Origin: Brevibacillus_D fluminis_A
GTDB taxonomy: Bacteria; Bacillota; Bacilli; Brevibacillales; Brevibacillaceae
DNA: 64,000 nucleotides
Assembly (NCBI RefSeq): GCF_052072235.1
Contig: NZ_CM125436.1
Span: 5,574,001 to 5,638,000, forward strand
Reading direction: 5' to 3'
A program made the translations under genes and the position numbers. Position 1 is the stretch's first letter. Each line of letters opens with the position of its first letter. Positions 42,535-51,397 of this stretch are shown in pieces. The notes beneath the pieces were generated by a model. The model saw only the letters and a list, made by a program, of their open reading frames with translations. It searched no databases and had not been told where the DNA came from.

Positions 42535-42538
42535 GACT

Positions 42539-42943
42539 TTAGATGTTTTTGGTGGCTTCGAGTCGCGAAATCGCACGTTGCAGCGCGCGCTCAGCGCGAC
42601 GAATATCGAGGTCAGGATGTTTTTCGTTCAAACGTTGCTCAGCGCGGTTTTTTGCCTGCTTCGCACGTTCGACATCAATATCCTCAGGCAGTTCAGCGGA
42701 CTCGGCCAAAATAGCCACTTGTGTACCGCGAACTTCCATGAAACCGCCGCTTACAGCGATTACCGTCTCTTTGTCGCCTACCGTTTTAATCCGAACAGGC
42801 GCAATTTTCAGCGGGGTAACGAGCGGCATGTGGTTCGGCATGATACCGACATCACCCTCAACGCCGCGCGCGATTACCATTGTTGCTTCACCGCTATAGA
42901 CAACCCGTTCAGGAGTAACGACTTCAATTGTCAATTTGCTCAC
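42539..42943 (-). CDS. atpC: ATP synthase F1 subunit epsilon
   Basis: 134 residues. The N-terminal beta-sandwich (about 1-85, LTIEVVTPERVVYSGEATMV and GDVGIMPNHMPLVTPL) and the C-terminal two-helix regulatory arm (about 90-134) are complete. The subunit couples rotation to the c-ring and can inhibit ATP hydrolysis. Last gene of the atp operon; 27 bases after atpD. Confidence 0.95.
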   Translation of the reverse strand: MSKLTIEVVTPERVVYSGEATMVIARGVEGDVGIMPNHMPLVTPLKIAPVRIKTVGDKETVIAVSGGFMEVRGTQVAILAESAELPEDIDVERAKQAKNRAEQRLNEKHPDLDIRRAERALQRAISRLEATKNI

Positions 42944-42970
42944 TTTCAGTCTCCCCCTTCAAGGGTTGTC

Positions 42971-44380
42971 TTACGCCATTTTCTTCGCTTTTTCTACTGC
43001 TTCTTCAATCGTACCAACATAGAGGAACGCTGCTTCAGGCAGAGTGTCGTGTTTGCCATCGAGGATCTCTTTGAAGCTGCGAACGGTTTCTTTCAGTGGA
43101 ACGTATTGACCTGGGTTACCAGTGAACTGTTCAGCAACGTGGAACGACTGGGACAGGAAACGCTGAATACGGCGTGCACGTGCTACCGTCAATTTATCTT
43201 CATCGGACAACTCGTCCATACCAAGGATTGCGATGATATCTTGCAATTCTTTGTAGCGTTGCAGAATTTTTTGTACGCCGCGCGCTACATCATAGTGTTC
43301 TTGCCCGACAACTGCCGGAGTCAGTGCACGGGAAGTGGAAGCCAACGGGTCAACCGCCGGGAAGATACCCAAAGCGGCGATATCGCGGTCCAGGTTGGTT
43401 GTTGCGTCCAAGTGAGCGAACGTAGTCGCAGGAGCCGGGTCCGTGTAGTCATCCGCAGGAACGTAGATCGCCTGGATGGATGTTACAGAACCTTTTTTGG
43501 TGGAAGTGATACGCTCTTGCAATTGGCCCATCTCGGTTGCCAATGTTGGTTGGTAACCTACCGCGGACGGCATACGGCCCAAGAGAGCGGATACTTCAGA
43601 ACCAGCTTGGGTAAAGCGGAAAATGTTGTCGATGAACAGCAAAACGTCGCGGCCTTCTTCATCACGGAAATATTCCGCCATGGTCAAACCGGTCAACGCT
43701 ACGCGAAGACGCGCACCTGGTGGTTCGTTCATTTGACCGAATACCATCGCTGTTTTTGGCAATACGCCAGCATCTTTCATCTCGTGGTACAGGTCGTTAC
43801 CTTCACGGGTACGCTCACCTACACCAGCGAATACGGAGATACCGCCGTGCTCTTGTGCGATGTTGTTGATCAATTCCTGGATTGTAACGGTTTTACCTAC
43901 ACCGGCACCACCGAACAGACCGATCTTACCACCCTTGATGTAAGGAGCGAGCAAGTCGATAACTTTGATACCTGTTTCCAGAATTTCAACGGTTGTCGCT
44001 TGTTCAGCGAACTCAGGAGCTTTACGGTGGATTGGGTCACGACGAGGTACATCGCCCATTTCTTGCAGGTCAATCGGTTCACCCAGTACGTTAAATACGC
44101 GTCCAAGCGTTACCGCACCTACTGGAACGGAAATTGGTCCGCCCAGGTCTGTCGCTTCCATGCCGCGTACCAAACCGTCTGTAGAAGACATCGCTACACA
44201 ACGAACGATGTTGTCGCCCAAGTGAGTCGCTGCTTCAACAGTCAGGTTGATTTCGCGCTCACCAGCTGCTGTTGCTTTATGTTCAATCTTAATCGCATTA
44301 TAGATGGCAGGCAACGAGCCACGGTCGAATTCAATGTCGACGACCGGTCCCATTACCTGAACCACGCGCCCTTTCGCCAT
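42971..44380 (-). CDS. atpD: ATP synthase F1 subunit beta
   Basis: 469 residues, full length. Walker A GGAGVGKTVTIQELINN (about 151-167), catalytic Glu in GVGERTREGNDLYHEM (about 180-195), Walker B VLLFIDNIFRFTQAGSEVSALLGRMPSAVGYQPTLATEMG (read in parts, about 245-285). It is the catalytic subunit. Strong codon bias makes the opposite strand look open (42371-44407); that is a shadow. Confidence 0.97.
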   Translation of the reverse strand: MAKGRVVQVMGPVVDIEFDRGSLPAIYNAIKIEHKATAAGEREINLTVEAATHLGDNIVRCVAMSSTDGLVRGMEATDLGGPISVPVGAVTLGRVFNVLGEPIDLQEMGDVPRRDPIHRKAPEFAEQATTVEILETGIKVIDLLAPYIKGGKIGLFGGAGVGKTVTIQELINNIAQEHGGISVFAGVGERTREGNDLYHEMKDAGVLPKTAMVFGQMNEPPGARLRVALTGLTMAEYFRDEEGRDVLLFIDNIFRFTQAGSEVSALLGRMPSAVGYQPTLATEMGQLQERITSTKKGSVTSIQAIYVPADDYTDPAPATTFAHLDATTNLDRDIAALGIFPAVDPLASTSRALTPAVVGQEHYDVARGVQKILQRYKELQDIIAILGMDELSDEDKLTVARARRIQRFLSQSFHVAEQFTGNPGQYVPLKETVRSFKEILDGKHDTLPEAAFLYVGTIEEAVEKAKKMA

Positions 44381-44432
44381 CTTCTCTCTTCCCTCCTAGA
44401 AGCTTAATTGGAAGTTACGTTATCCAAATCTA

Positions 44433-45293
44433 TTACGCCTGTGCGTTCGCACCTGCAACGATCTCGGAAATCTCCTGCGTGATCGCCGCTTGACGCGCAC
44501 GGTTGTAGAACAGCGTTTGCTTGTTGATCATATCCGTCGCATTGTCAGTCGCGTTACCCATCGCTGTCATACGTGCACCATGCTCGGAAGCTTTCGCATC
44601 CAGCAGCGCGCTATACACCAATGTTTCTGCATACTGTGGCAGCAGAACTGCCAGCACTTCTTCGGAAGAAGGCTCGTATTCATAGTTCGCACCCTGTGCG
44701 GCACTTTCAACCGGCTCCAACGGCAACAATTTGTCCACAGTCGGAATCTGGGAAATTGCGCTTTGGAAACGGTTATAGCACAGGTAAAGCTCGTCAATCT
44801 TCTCTTCAGCAAAGAGTGAGACGGCTGCGCTGGCAATTTTTTTGATGTCGGCAAAATTCGGGTTTTCCGGCAAGCCAACGACTTCTTCAATCACAGGATA
44901 ATTGCGTTTCTTAAAGAAATCGCGCCCCTTGCGACCGATCACGAAGAGTACGTACTCATCTTGCGACTTGTGCTTCTCGTTGATCGATTGCAGCACCTTG
45001 CGAATCATGTTCCCGTTATAGCCACCAGCCTGACCACGGTCAGAAGTGATGACGATATAGCCGGTCTTTTTCACCGGGCGAACCTGCAGCATCGGGTGCT
45101 TGGAGCCGGATGTACCGCTGGCAATGCTTGCGATAACTTCTTGGATTTTGCGTGTATACGGACGTGCCGCTTCCGCCTTATCCTGTGCACGGCGAAGTTT
45201 CGCTACAGACATCATTTTCAGTGCCTTGGTAATTTGGCGCATGCTTTTAAAGCTATTGATACGGCGCTTAATCTCTTTCAAACCTAGAGCCAC
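44433..45293 (-). CDS. atpG: ATP synthase F1 subunit gamma
   Basis: 286 residues. The central rotor shaft. The N-terminal helix LKEIKRRINSFKSMRQITKALKMMS (read in parts, about 4-28) and C-terminal helix ATDNATDMINKQTLFYNRARQAAITQEISEIVAGA (read in parts) form the coiled coil, and ITSDRGQAGGYNGN is the family's central motif (about 77-90). The start is GTG 45293 after AAGGTGGTG. Confidence 0.95.
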   Translation of the reverse strand: MALGLKEIKRRINSFKSMRQITKALKMMSVAKLRRAQDKAEAARPYTRKIQEVIASIASGTSGSKHPMLQVRPVKKTGYIVITSDRGQAGGYNGNMIRKVLQSINEKHKSQDEYVLFVIGRKGRDFFKKRNYPVIEEVVGLPENPNFADIKKIASAAVSLFAEEKIDELYLCYNRFQSAISQIPTVDKLLPLEPVESAAQGANYEYEPSSEEVLAVLLPQYAETLVYSALLDAKASEHGARMTAMGNATDNATDMINKQTLFYNRARQAAITQEISEIVAGANAQA

Positions 45294-45315
45294 TCGTTTT
45301 CACCACCTTGGGGAC

Positions 45316-45346
45316 GCATACCGGGAGGAAGGACCGCCCGGCATGC
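45316..45346 (-). other. Hairpin between atpA and atpG
   Basis: GCATACCGGG (45316-45325) and CCCGGCATGC (45337-45346) pair with one mismatch. No T-run follows. It may set mRNA stability or slow ribosomes; function is inferred. Confidence 0.4.
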
Positions 45347-45370
45347 ATAAGATGTCTGTTGAGAGCAAAA

Positions 45371-46882
45371 TTAACGGCTTACAGCAAAGCCCTTCTTGAA
45401 CTCTTCGATCGCTGCATTCAAATCAGCTTCAGCAGGCAAATCTTTTGTGGAACGGATGTGTTCCAACAGCTGTGGCTTGTTGGATTCGATGAACGCCAGC
45501 AACTCTTTCTCGAAACGAGTTACGTCGCCTACCGGAATATCGTCAACATAGCCTTTTGTCGCCATGTAAATCGCAATGACTTGCTTTTCAACAGGCATTG
45601 GATCGTTGTTGCCTTGTTTCATCACTTCTACCAGGCGTTGACCGCGAGTCAAACGCGCCAGCGTTGCTTTATCCAAATCGGAACCGAACTGCGCGAACGC
45701 AGCCAGCTCGCGGAATTGTGCCAATTCAAGCTTCAATGGACCCGCAACTTTTTTCATCGCTTTGATCTGTGCCGCACTACCTACGCGGGATACGGAGATA
45801 CCCGCGTTCACCGCTGGGCGTTGACCTGCGTTGAACAAGTCGGTCTCAAGGAAGATCTGACCATCCGTAATGGAGATTACGTTGGTTGGGATGTATGCGG
45901 ATACGTCACCTGCTTGTGTTTCGATGAACGGCAATGCAGTCAAGGAACCTGCGCCCAAGTCATCGGACAGCTTCGCAGCGCGCTCCAGCAAACGGGAGTG
46001 CAAGTAGAATACGTCACCTGGGTACGCTTCGCGACCTGGAGGACGGCGGAGCAACAGGGACATTTCGCGGTATGCAGCCGCTTGTTTGGACAAGTCATCG
46101 TATACGCAAAGAACGTGTTGTCCTTTGTACATGAAATACTCACCCATGGATACGCCTGTGTAAGGCGCCAGGTACAAGAGTGGTGCCGGGTCGGAAGCAG
46201 TCGCGGATACAACGATTGTGTAATCCAGCGCACCGTGCTTACGCAGTGTTTCCACTACGCCTGCAACAGTGGATTGCTTTTGGCCGATCGCAACGTAGAT
46301 ACAAATCATGCCGTTGCCTTTTTGGTTGATGATCGTATCGAGCGCAACGGATGTTTTACCTGTTTGACGGTCACCGATGATCAACTCACGCTGACCACGG
46401 CCGATTGGAATCATCGAGTCAATCGCTTTGATACCAGTTTGCAACGGTTCATGTACCGATTTACGAGCCATTACGCCAGGCGCAGGGCTTTCGATCGGAC
46501 GGAATTCAGTTGTGTTTACAGGACCCAAACCATCGATCGGTTGACCGAGCGGGTTAACGACACGACCGAGCAACGCTTCGCCTACAGGCACTTCCATGAT
46601 GCGGCCTGTACGTTTTACGCTGTCGCCTTCTTTAATGCCGCGGAATGGACCGAGAATAACGACACCTACGTTGCCTTCTTCCAGGTTTTGCACCATTCCC
46701 ATTACGCCGTTTTGGAATTCGACCAGTTCCCCAGCCATTACCTTCTCCAAACCGTGCACGCGAGCAATACCGTCACCGATTTGGATAACCGTACCGACGT
46801 CAACTACTTCAATTTCAGCTTTATAGTTAGCAATGCGCTCTTTCAAGAGCGAGCTAATTTCTTCCGGTCTGATTGCACTCAC
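45371..46882 (-). CDS. atpA: ATP synthase F1 subunit alpha
   Basis: 503 residues. Walker A GDRQTGKTSVALDTI (about 169-183), VCVYDDLSKQAAAYREMSLLLRRPPGREAYPGDVFYLHSRLLERAAKL (read in parts, about 263-311), and the alpha Arg finger region SVSRVGSAAQIKAMK (about 370-384). It binds nucleotide without hydrolysing it. The start is GTG 46882 after GGGGTGAC. The opposite-strand frame 45308-47326 is a shadow. Confidence 0.97.
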   Translation of the reverse strand: MSAIRPEEISSLLKERIANYKAEIEVVDVGTVIQIGDGIARVHGLEKVMAGELVEFQNGVMGMVQNLEEGNVGVVILGPFRGIKEGDSVKRTGRIMEVPVGEALLGRVVNPLGQPIDGLGPVNTTEFRPIESPAPGVMARKSVHEPLQTGIKAIDSMIPIGRGQRELIIGDRQTGKTSVALDTIINQKGNGMICIYVAIGQKQSTVAGVVETLRKHGALDYTIVVSATASDPAPLLYLAPYTGVSMGEYFMYKGQHVLCVYDDLSKQAAAYREMSLLLRRPPGREAYPGDVFYLHSRLLERAAKLSDDLGAGSLTALPFIETQAGDVSAYIPTNVISITDGQIFLETDLFNAGQRPAVNAGISVSRVGSAAQIKAMKKVAGPLKLELAQFRELAAFAQFGSDLDKATLARLTRGQRLVEVMKQGNNDPMPVEKQVIAIYMATKGYVDDIPVGDVTRFEKELLAFIESNKPQLLEHIRSTKDLPAEADLNAAIEEFKKGFAVSR

Positions 46883-46915
46883 GTAAATGTCACCCCATTC
46901 ATCAGAAACGTTTTA

Positions 46916-47440
46916 TTATTGGTGCGCGAACTGTTCCAATTTGCGCTTGATGCTACCGTCATACAGACGGTCGCCAATTCGTACAACCACGCCACCGAGA
47001 ATTGCTGGATCAACAACCGTTTGCACGCGAAGCGTCTTGTTTACTTTCTTGCCGAATTGTACGGCAAGCTCGTTCACTTCTTCTTCGCCCAACGGTTTGG
47101 CAGTCGTTACAACCGCATCAGCAACGCCGCGCGCTTCATTCGCCATCGCGACATAGGCAGTTGCGATTTCACCCAGTTCGAGTTCACGACCATTGTCAAT
47201 CAAAACGCTCAAAAAGTTCAGCGTCTCCGCCGCAACATGCGCGCCAAAGAGATCTTTGAGCAATTGCTCTTTCGACTCTCTGGAGATTTGATTGTGGCTC
47301 AAGATTTTGCCCAACTCTTGATTTGACTCAACAGCGGCAACGATATCTTTTAATTCAGACTCAATTTGCTCGATCAGCCCGCGCTCTTTCGCTACTTCGA
47401 ACAGTGCGCGTGCGTAGCGTTTTGCAACACCGCTACTCAT
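46916..47440 (-). CDS. atpH: ATP synthase F1 subunit delta
   Basis: 174 residues. It joins the F1 head to the b stalk. The N-terminal helical bundle (VAKRYARALFEVAKERGLIEQIESEL, read in parts) and the C-terminal DPAILGGVVVRIGDRLYDGSIKRKLEQF (read in parts) are typical. The ATG overlaps the atpF stop by four bases. Confidence 0.95.
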   Translation of the reverse strand: MSSGVAKRYARALFEVAKERGLIEQIESELKDIVAAVESNQELGKILSHNQISRESKEQLLKDLFGAHVAAETLNFLSVLIDNGRELELGEIATAYVAMANEARGVADAVVTTAKPLGEEEVNELAVQFGKKVNKTLRVQTVVDPAILGGVVVRIGDRLYDGSIKRKLEQFAHQ

Positions 47441-47940
47441 AGGCGATCTCCCGCTTGTTTCAGGAATTGGTCAATCGTGCTCTTTTGAGCGGCTTCATCC
47501 AATTCCTTCTCGATGATTTTGGAAGCCAGCATTACGGACAAGCCTGCCATTTGATCGCGCAGCTCCGCTTTTGCTTTTTCCACTTCACGCGCCAGATCAG
47601 CGCTGGCATCCGCTTTCAAACGCTCAGCAGATGTTTTTGCTTCTTCAACAATGCGAGCAGCTTCATCGCTTGCTTGTTTCGCAGCGCGATCCAGAATCGC
47701 TTTGGATTCTTGGCGTGCTTCATCAAGCAGACGGCGTTGCTCTGCCAACAGCTTTTCAGCTTCTTGGCGGCTTTGCTCCGCACCGGTAATCTCTGCTTCA
47801 ATATGTTGGCGGCGTTTTTCCATAACGCCAAGCGCCGGGCCCAACGCGAATTTACGAACGAGTGCCAGTAACACCAAGAAAATGATGATCTGGAATATCA
47901 GCGTTCCCCACTCGAGAGATACAGTCCCCAAGTCTACCAT
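47437..47940 (-). CDS. atpF: ATP synthase Fo subunit b
   Basis: 167 residues. One N-terminal membrane helix (about 10-30, LIFQIIIFLVLLALVRKF) followed by a long charged coiled coil (RRLLDEARQESKAILDRAAKQA and others). It is the peripheral stalk. ATG 47940 follows GGAAGGAG. The gap to atpE is 176 bases and contains a hairpin. Confidence 0.95.
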   Translation of the reverse strand: MVDLGTVSLEWGTLIFQIIIFLVLLALVRKFALGPALGVMEKRRQHIEAEITGAEQSRQEAEKLLAEQRRLLDEARQESKAILDRAAKQASDEAARIVEEAKTSAERLKADASADLAREVEKAKAELRDQMAGLSVMLASKIIEKELDEAAQKSTIDQFLKQAGDRL

Positions 47941-48099
47941 TTCAATTTCACTCCTTCCGGTCTAACAGGAGAATCCTAGTCGCATAGAAAAACATTCAGG
48001 AAGCCTGTACAAAACGGCCGTGACCGCCTTGTTTTCAAGAGGAAAACGTTTCACACATTCTCCACATAAGAGAGGCGAAGGTCTAGCCCCCGCCACTTC

Positions 48100-48117
48100 A
48101 GCTTGTTTGCACAAGCT
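48100..48117 (-). other. Hairpin directly after the atpE stop
   Basis: AGCTTGT (48100-48106) and ACAAGCT (48111-48117) form a 7-bp stem with a 4-base loop, touching the atpE stop codon. No T-run follows. A stabilising or processing element that raises atpE output relative to the rest of the operon is a plausible role. Confidence 0.5.
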
Positions 48118-48332
48118 TATCTATTCATGAATACGAAGGCCATAGCAACAGCGATGATTGGCAACGCCTCTACAAGACCCAGACCCAAGAACATGAGACC
48201 CATCAGGTTACCACGTGCTTCAGGTTGACGAGCAACACCTTCAATTGTGCTCTTAATAACCAAAGAGTTTCCGATAGCTGCACCTACAGCAGCGAGACCA
48301 AACATGATACCAGCAGCAAACAAACCAGTCAT
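48117..48332 (-). CDS. atpE: ATP synthase Fo subunit c
   Basis: 71 residues, a two-helix hairpin. Gly-rich first helix (GIMFGLAAVGAAIGNSL), polar loop ARQPEARGNL and the ion-binding Glu in GLGLVEALPIIAVAMAF (about residue 54). The surrounding residues do not show the Na+ signature (no Gln in helix 1 at the usual place, no Glu-Ser/Thr pair), so it looks H+-specific. ATG 48332 follows AAGGAGG. Confidence 0.96.
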   Translation of the reverse strand: MTGLFAAGIMFGLAAVGAAIGNSLVIKSTIEGVARQPEARGNLMGLMFLGLGLVEALPIIAVAMAFVFMNR

Positions 48333-48400
48333 TACAAAATACCTCCTTAAAATGTTCGTGAATTAGTTTTTGTTGTAAAACGGTTCTTTCCAAGGAAAAC

Positions 48401-49210
48401 CTAGTGATCTTCGTTAACTTTTTGCGAGATGTACACCATCGTCAGCGTTGTGAAGATGTACGCTTGTACGGAACCGACGAATACGGAGTAACCCAGCCAT
48501 ACAATCAATGGCAGCGTCGCTACCAGGACACCTGTGCCCAACAGTACGGAGATCAAGACCTCACCGGCAAAAATGTTACCGAACAAACGCAATGGGAGCG
48601 TCAGCGGCTTGATGATGAAATCCTCCATAATGTGCAGCAAGAGCATCAATGGATGCGGTTCCACATAATGCTTGAAGTATTTGCCTGCACCTTTACGCAG
48701 ACCGAGATAGTGCGAGTAAAGGAGAACGGCAAACGCCAGTGCAAATGTTACAGAAGGAGTCGCTGTCGGCGATTTCCACCAGGATACTGGCAAACCGTGT
48801 TCGCTTGCCAACTCTTCTTTAATCATTTCTTCTTTTGCATGAGCAGCTTCCGGTGTACCGGACAGCGTCAGTTGTTTCATGAAGCTTTCACTGATTTGCC
48901 CATGGTAAGAGGTGGTGATATTCAGAACCAAGCCCAGCTGGTTCCCGATGAAGATATACAGGAAAATGGTCAAGCCAAGCGCAACCACTCGGGACGCGTA
49001 CTTCTTGTCCAAAAAGTTGCCGGAGATTCCACGAATGAAGTCGATCACCCATTCGATGAAATTTTGAGCTCCGCGAGGCACGCCAGACGACATATTTCGT
49101 GTCAATCCAACCACAAGTAAAAATACTACCAGAGCGGTTACCACCATCATGATCATGGTAGGAATGTCGAATACCAAACCCAACCATTCAAAGCGCGGAG
49201 ATAAATGCAT
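48401..49210 (-). CDS. atpB: ATP synthase Fo subunit a
   Basis: 269 residues from ATG 49210 (MHLSPRFEWLGLVFD), with AAAGGGG eight bases upstream; a GTG three codons earlier lies at that site. Five to six membrane helices, with the essential Arg in LPLRLFGNIFAGEVLISVLLG (read in parts, about 185-205). It carries the two proton half-channels facing the c-ring. Confidence 0.95.
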   Translation of the reverse strand: MHLSPRFEWLGLVFDIPTMIMMVVTALVVFLLVVGLTRNMSSGVPRGAQNFIEWVIDFIRGISGNFLDKKYASRVVALGLTIFLYIFIGNQLGLVLNITTSYHGQISESFMKQLTLSGTPEAAHAKEEMIKEELASEHGLPVSWWKSPTATPSVTFALAFAVLLYSHYLGLRKGAGKYFKHYVEPHPLMLLLHIMEDFIIKPLTLPLRLFGNIFAGEVLISVLLGTGVLVATLPLIVWLGYSVFVGSVQAYIFTTLTMVYISQKVNEDH

Positions 49211-49287
49211 GTATTTCACCCCTTTCTATCGACAAAATTAAGATTTGTAAAGATTCCTTGTTAAGTGCATGTGTAAAACAACTGTAT

Positions 49288-49644
49288 CTATTTAAAGGAG
49301 CGATAAACGAATAGAAGGCTGACCACTTGAATGAGGAAAAATCCTATAAGTGCACCAGATATGACGAATATTTCGGGGAATCGCACCGTCAGATATGCGA
49401 GAAACGCAACCATCACGAATCGCTGCAACATCCCCGTTCCTCTGGGGCGGCTGCCCGGTTTCGTCGTTTTCCACGCTTTGCTGAACAGTACGGCATTGTT
49501 GATGGTGTTAGCAAACATACCTGCGAAGATGCTCTGGAGAAAGACCTTGTGTTCAGGCAACAGTGCCCAGAGTATCACAGAAGCAGCCATAAAAAAGAAG
49601 GCGAAGCGGAATGTTTGGCGCATTGCTGTCGTAAACTCTTGCAT
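49288..49644 (-). CDS. atpI: ATP synthase subunit I (AtpI-like membrane protein)
   Basis: 118 residues from ATG 49644 (MQEFTTAMRQTFRFAFFFMA), with TAGGAG before it. Four membrane helices in two hairpins (about 12-50 and 70-110) separated by a basic Arg/Lys/Pro loop (KTTKPGSRPRGTG). AtpI proteins help assemble the c-ring; they are poorly conserved, so the call leans on position and topology. Confidence 0.82.
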   Translation of the reverse strand: MQEFTTAMRQTFRFAFFFMAASVILWALLPEHKVFLQSIFAGMFANTINNAVLFSKAWKTTKPGSRPRGTGMLQRFVMVAFLAYLTVRFPEIFVISGALIGFFLIQVVSLLFVYRSFK

Positions 49645-49666
49645 GCTCAATCTCCTAACTATCTCC

Positions 49667-49876
49667 TTACAAATACGAACGGATCAATCGATACACACTA
49701 TAAATACCGACCCCTAAACCCAAAAACAACCCGATGATCATACATACGGGACTTGTTGCAAATTGTCGATCCAGATATTGTCCGAGCCATACGCCCGCCA
49801 TGACACAAATCGCCAAATCAATCCCGATAAAGCTGACAAAAACGATGGCTTGCCAAGGATTATCCAGCTTCGACAT
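49667..49876 (-). CDS. AtpZ/AtpI family small membrane protein
   Basis: 69 residues, two membrane helices. The family pattern is visible: SFIGIDLAICVMAGVWLGQYLDRQF in the first helix (read in parts) and MIIGLFLGLGVGIYSVYRLIRSYL in the second. It is the first gene of the atp operon, 22 bases before atpI. Homologues lie at the head of many atp operons and have been linked to assembly or Mg2+ transport. ATG 49876 follows AGGGGAT. Confidence 0.8.
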   Translation of the reverse strand: MSKLDNPWQAIVFVSFIGIDLAICVMAGVWLGQYLDRQFATSPVCMIIGLFLGLGVGIYSVYRLIRSYL

Positions 49877-49902
49877 GCATCTGATCCCCTTTCGACATAA
49901 GG

Positions 49903-49932
49903 AGAGGGCATGTGGTCATACCCTTTGCCCTC
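49903..49932 (-). other. Hairpin in the atp operon leader
   Basis: GAGGGCA (49903-49909) and TGCCCTC (49926-49932) form a 7-bp stem just after the expected transcription start and ahead of the AtpZ ribosome site. It may stabilise the 5' end of the long transcript. Confidence 0.5.
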
Positions 49933-49936
49933 ATCC

Positions 49937-49966
49937 ATATTAACGAAGATTTATCCGCTTTGTCAA
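49937..49966 (-). promoter_or_regulatory. Promoter of the atp operon
   Basis: Minus-strand perfect -35 TTGACA (49961-49966), 18-base spacer, -10 TAATAT (49937-49942, 4 of 6). It is about 60 bases before the AtpZ ATG. Confidence 0.7.
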
Positions 49967-50004
49967 CTTCCAGTCATACTGTACACAAACCGTTCACAAT
50001 TGGT

Positions 50005-51192
50005 TCAAATCTTCTCAATTATCGTTGCAACACCTTGACCGCCGCCGATGCACAGCGTCGCCAAGCCGTATTTGCCGTCGCGCTTTTGCAGCTCATGGAC
50101 AAGCGTGACGAGAATGCGTGCGCCGCTCGCGCCGATCGGATGTCCGAGCGCGATCGCGCCGCCGTTTACGTTCAGTTTTTCCTTGTCGAATCCCAGCTCT
50201 TTGCCAACCGAAAGGGATTGAACCGCGAATGCCTCATTCGCTTCAATCAGATCGATGTCTTCCAGTGACAGGCCGGCTTTTTCCAGCGCGCGTTTGGTCG
50301 CAGGAACCGGACCGATCCCCATGATGCTCGGGTCAACACCAGCGCTGGCGTTTGCAACGATCCGGGCCAGCGGCTTAAGGCCCAATTCATCGGCTTTTTC
50401 CCGGGACATGATCAGCAGCGCTGCTGCGCCGTCATTAATACCCGAAGCGTTGCCGGCCGTTACGCAACCGTCTTTTTTGAATGCAGGGCGCAGCTTGCCG
50501 AGCGATTCTGCGGTGACGCCTGCGCGCGGGAATTCGTCGGTTGCGAACAGAACCGGGTCTCCTTTTTTCTGCGGAATCGGCACCGGAACGATCTCATCTG
50601 CAAAGCGTCCCGCTGCGATCGCGGCCACTGCCTTCTCCTGGCTCCACGCTGCGAATTCATCCTGTTCCTCACGGGTGATCTGATACTTTTCACCCAAATT
50701 CTCCGCAGTAATCCCCATATGGTAATCGTTGAATGCGCACCACAGTCCATCGCGAATCATCGAATCCACTACTTTTTGATCGCCCATTCGATAGCCGTTG
50801 CGCGCGCCCTCCAGCAGATAAGGCGCTTGGCTCATGTTTTCCATACCGCCTGCGAGAATGACGTCTGTATCTCCTGCGAGGATGGACTGGACAGCAAGAT
50901 GGACGGCTTTCAGACCGGAACCGCACACTTTGTTGATGGTCATGGCAGGAACCGCGTGCTCGAGGCCAGCCTGAATCGCTGCCTGACGCGCAGGATTTTG
51001 GCCCAGGCCCGCTTGGAGCACATTGCCCAAAATGACCTCACCGACTTGCTCTTTCCCTACTCCAGCCTTCTCAAGCGCTGCCTCCAGCACCAAAGCGCCC
51101 AGTTTGGTAGCGGACACACCGGCTAGTCCCCCTTGAAAGCTCCCGATTGCGGTACGCACTGCGCTGACAATCACAACTTCCTTTTTACTCAT
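50005..51192 (-). CDS. Acetyl-CoA acetyltransferase (thiolase)
   Basis: 395 residues from ATG 51192 (MSKKEVVIVSAVRTAIGSF). Degradative/biosynthetic thiolase, condensing or splitting acetoacetyl-CoA. The three catalytic elements are present: Cys in NKVCGSGLKAVHLAV (about residue 88), His in ALGHPIGASGARI (about 352), and the second Cys in ATLCIGGGQGVA (about 382). The length and motifs fit AtoB/ThlA/MmgA enzymes; 3-ketoacyl-CoA specificity cannot be excluded. A perfect -10 TATAAT (51247-51252, minus) with a poor -35 lies upstream. It stands alone between the atp and SLH-protein units. Confidence 0.9.
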   Translation of the reverse strand: MSKKEVVIVSAVRTAIGSFQGGLAGVSATKLGALVLEAALEKAGVGKEQVGEVILGNVLQAGLGQNPARQAAIQAGLEHAVPAMTINKVCGSGLKAVHLAVQSILAGDTDVILAGGMENMSQAPYLLEGARNGYRMGDQKVVDSMIRDGLWCAFNDYHMGITAENLGEKYQITREEQDEFAAWSQEKAVAAIAAGRFADEIVPVPIPQKKGDPVLFATDEFPRAGVTAESLGKLRPAFKKDGCVTAGNASGINDGAAALLIMSREKADELGLKPLARIVANASAGVDPSIMGIGPVPATKRALEKAGLSLEDIDLIEANEAFAVQSLSVGKELGFDKEKLNVNGGAIALGHPIGASGARILVTLVHELQKRDGKYGLATLCIGGGQGVATIIEKI

Positions 51193-51225
51193 CGCTTCCA
51201 CTCCTCGCTTGTTTATATCGGCGTA

Positions 51226-51238
51226 GCCACACTGTGGC
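51226..51238. promoter_or_regulatory. Palindrome in the thiolase leader (candidate operator)
   Basis: GCCACACTGTGGC: six-base arms around one central base, located between the -10 box (51247-51252) and the thiolase start. A short perfect palindrome downstream of a promoter is a common repressor-site layout; no regulator is identified. Confidence 0.35.
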
Positions 51239-51340
51239 ATCCTTCCATTATAAGAGGAGCAGGTTACAAAAATGATTAAAAAAACGTTAAGTTATGGCTC
51301 TTTGCAGTTCGAAAACCTGGGCTTACACGTAACCTCTTTT

Positions 51341-51384
51341 AAAAAAAAGCCGCATCCTGCCTCATAGGAGGTGGATGCGGCTTT
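51341..51384 (-). terminator. Terminator after the SLH/phosphodiester-glycosidase gene
   Basis: AAAGCCGCATCC (51346-51357) and GGATGCGGCTTT (51373-51384) form a perfect 12-bp stem. On the minus strand a run of eight T follows. Confidence 0.9.
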
Positions 51385-51397
51385 CACAGGGGCTTCC

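Noticed and set aside
42371..44407. 678-codon plus-strand frame opposite atpD and atpC
   Set aside because: Antisense shadow caused by strong codon bias of the ATP synthase genes.
45308..47326. 672-codon plus-strand frame opposite atpA and atpH
   Set aside because: Same cause; no domain, no ribosome site, and its ends coincide with nothing.
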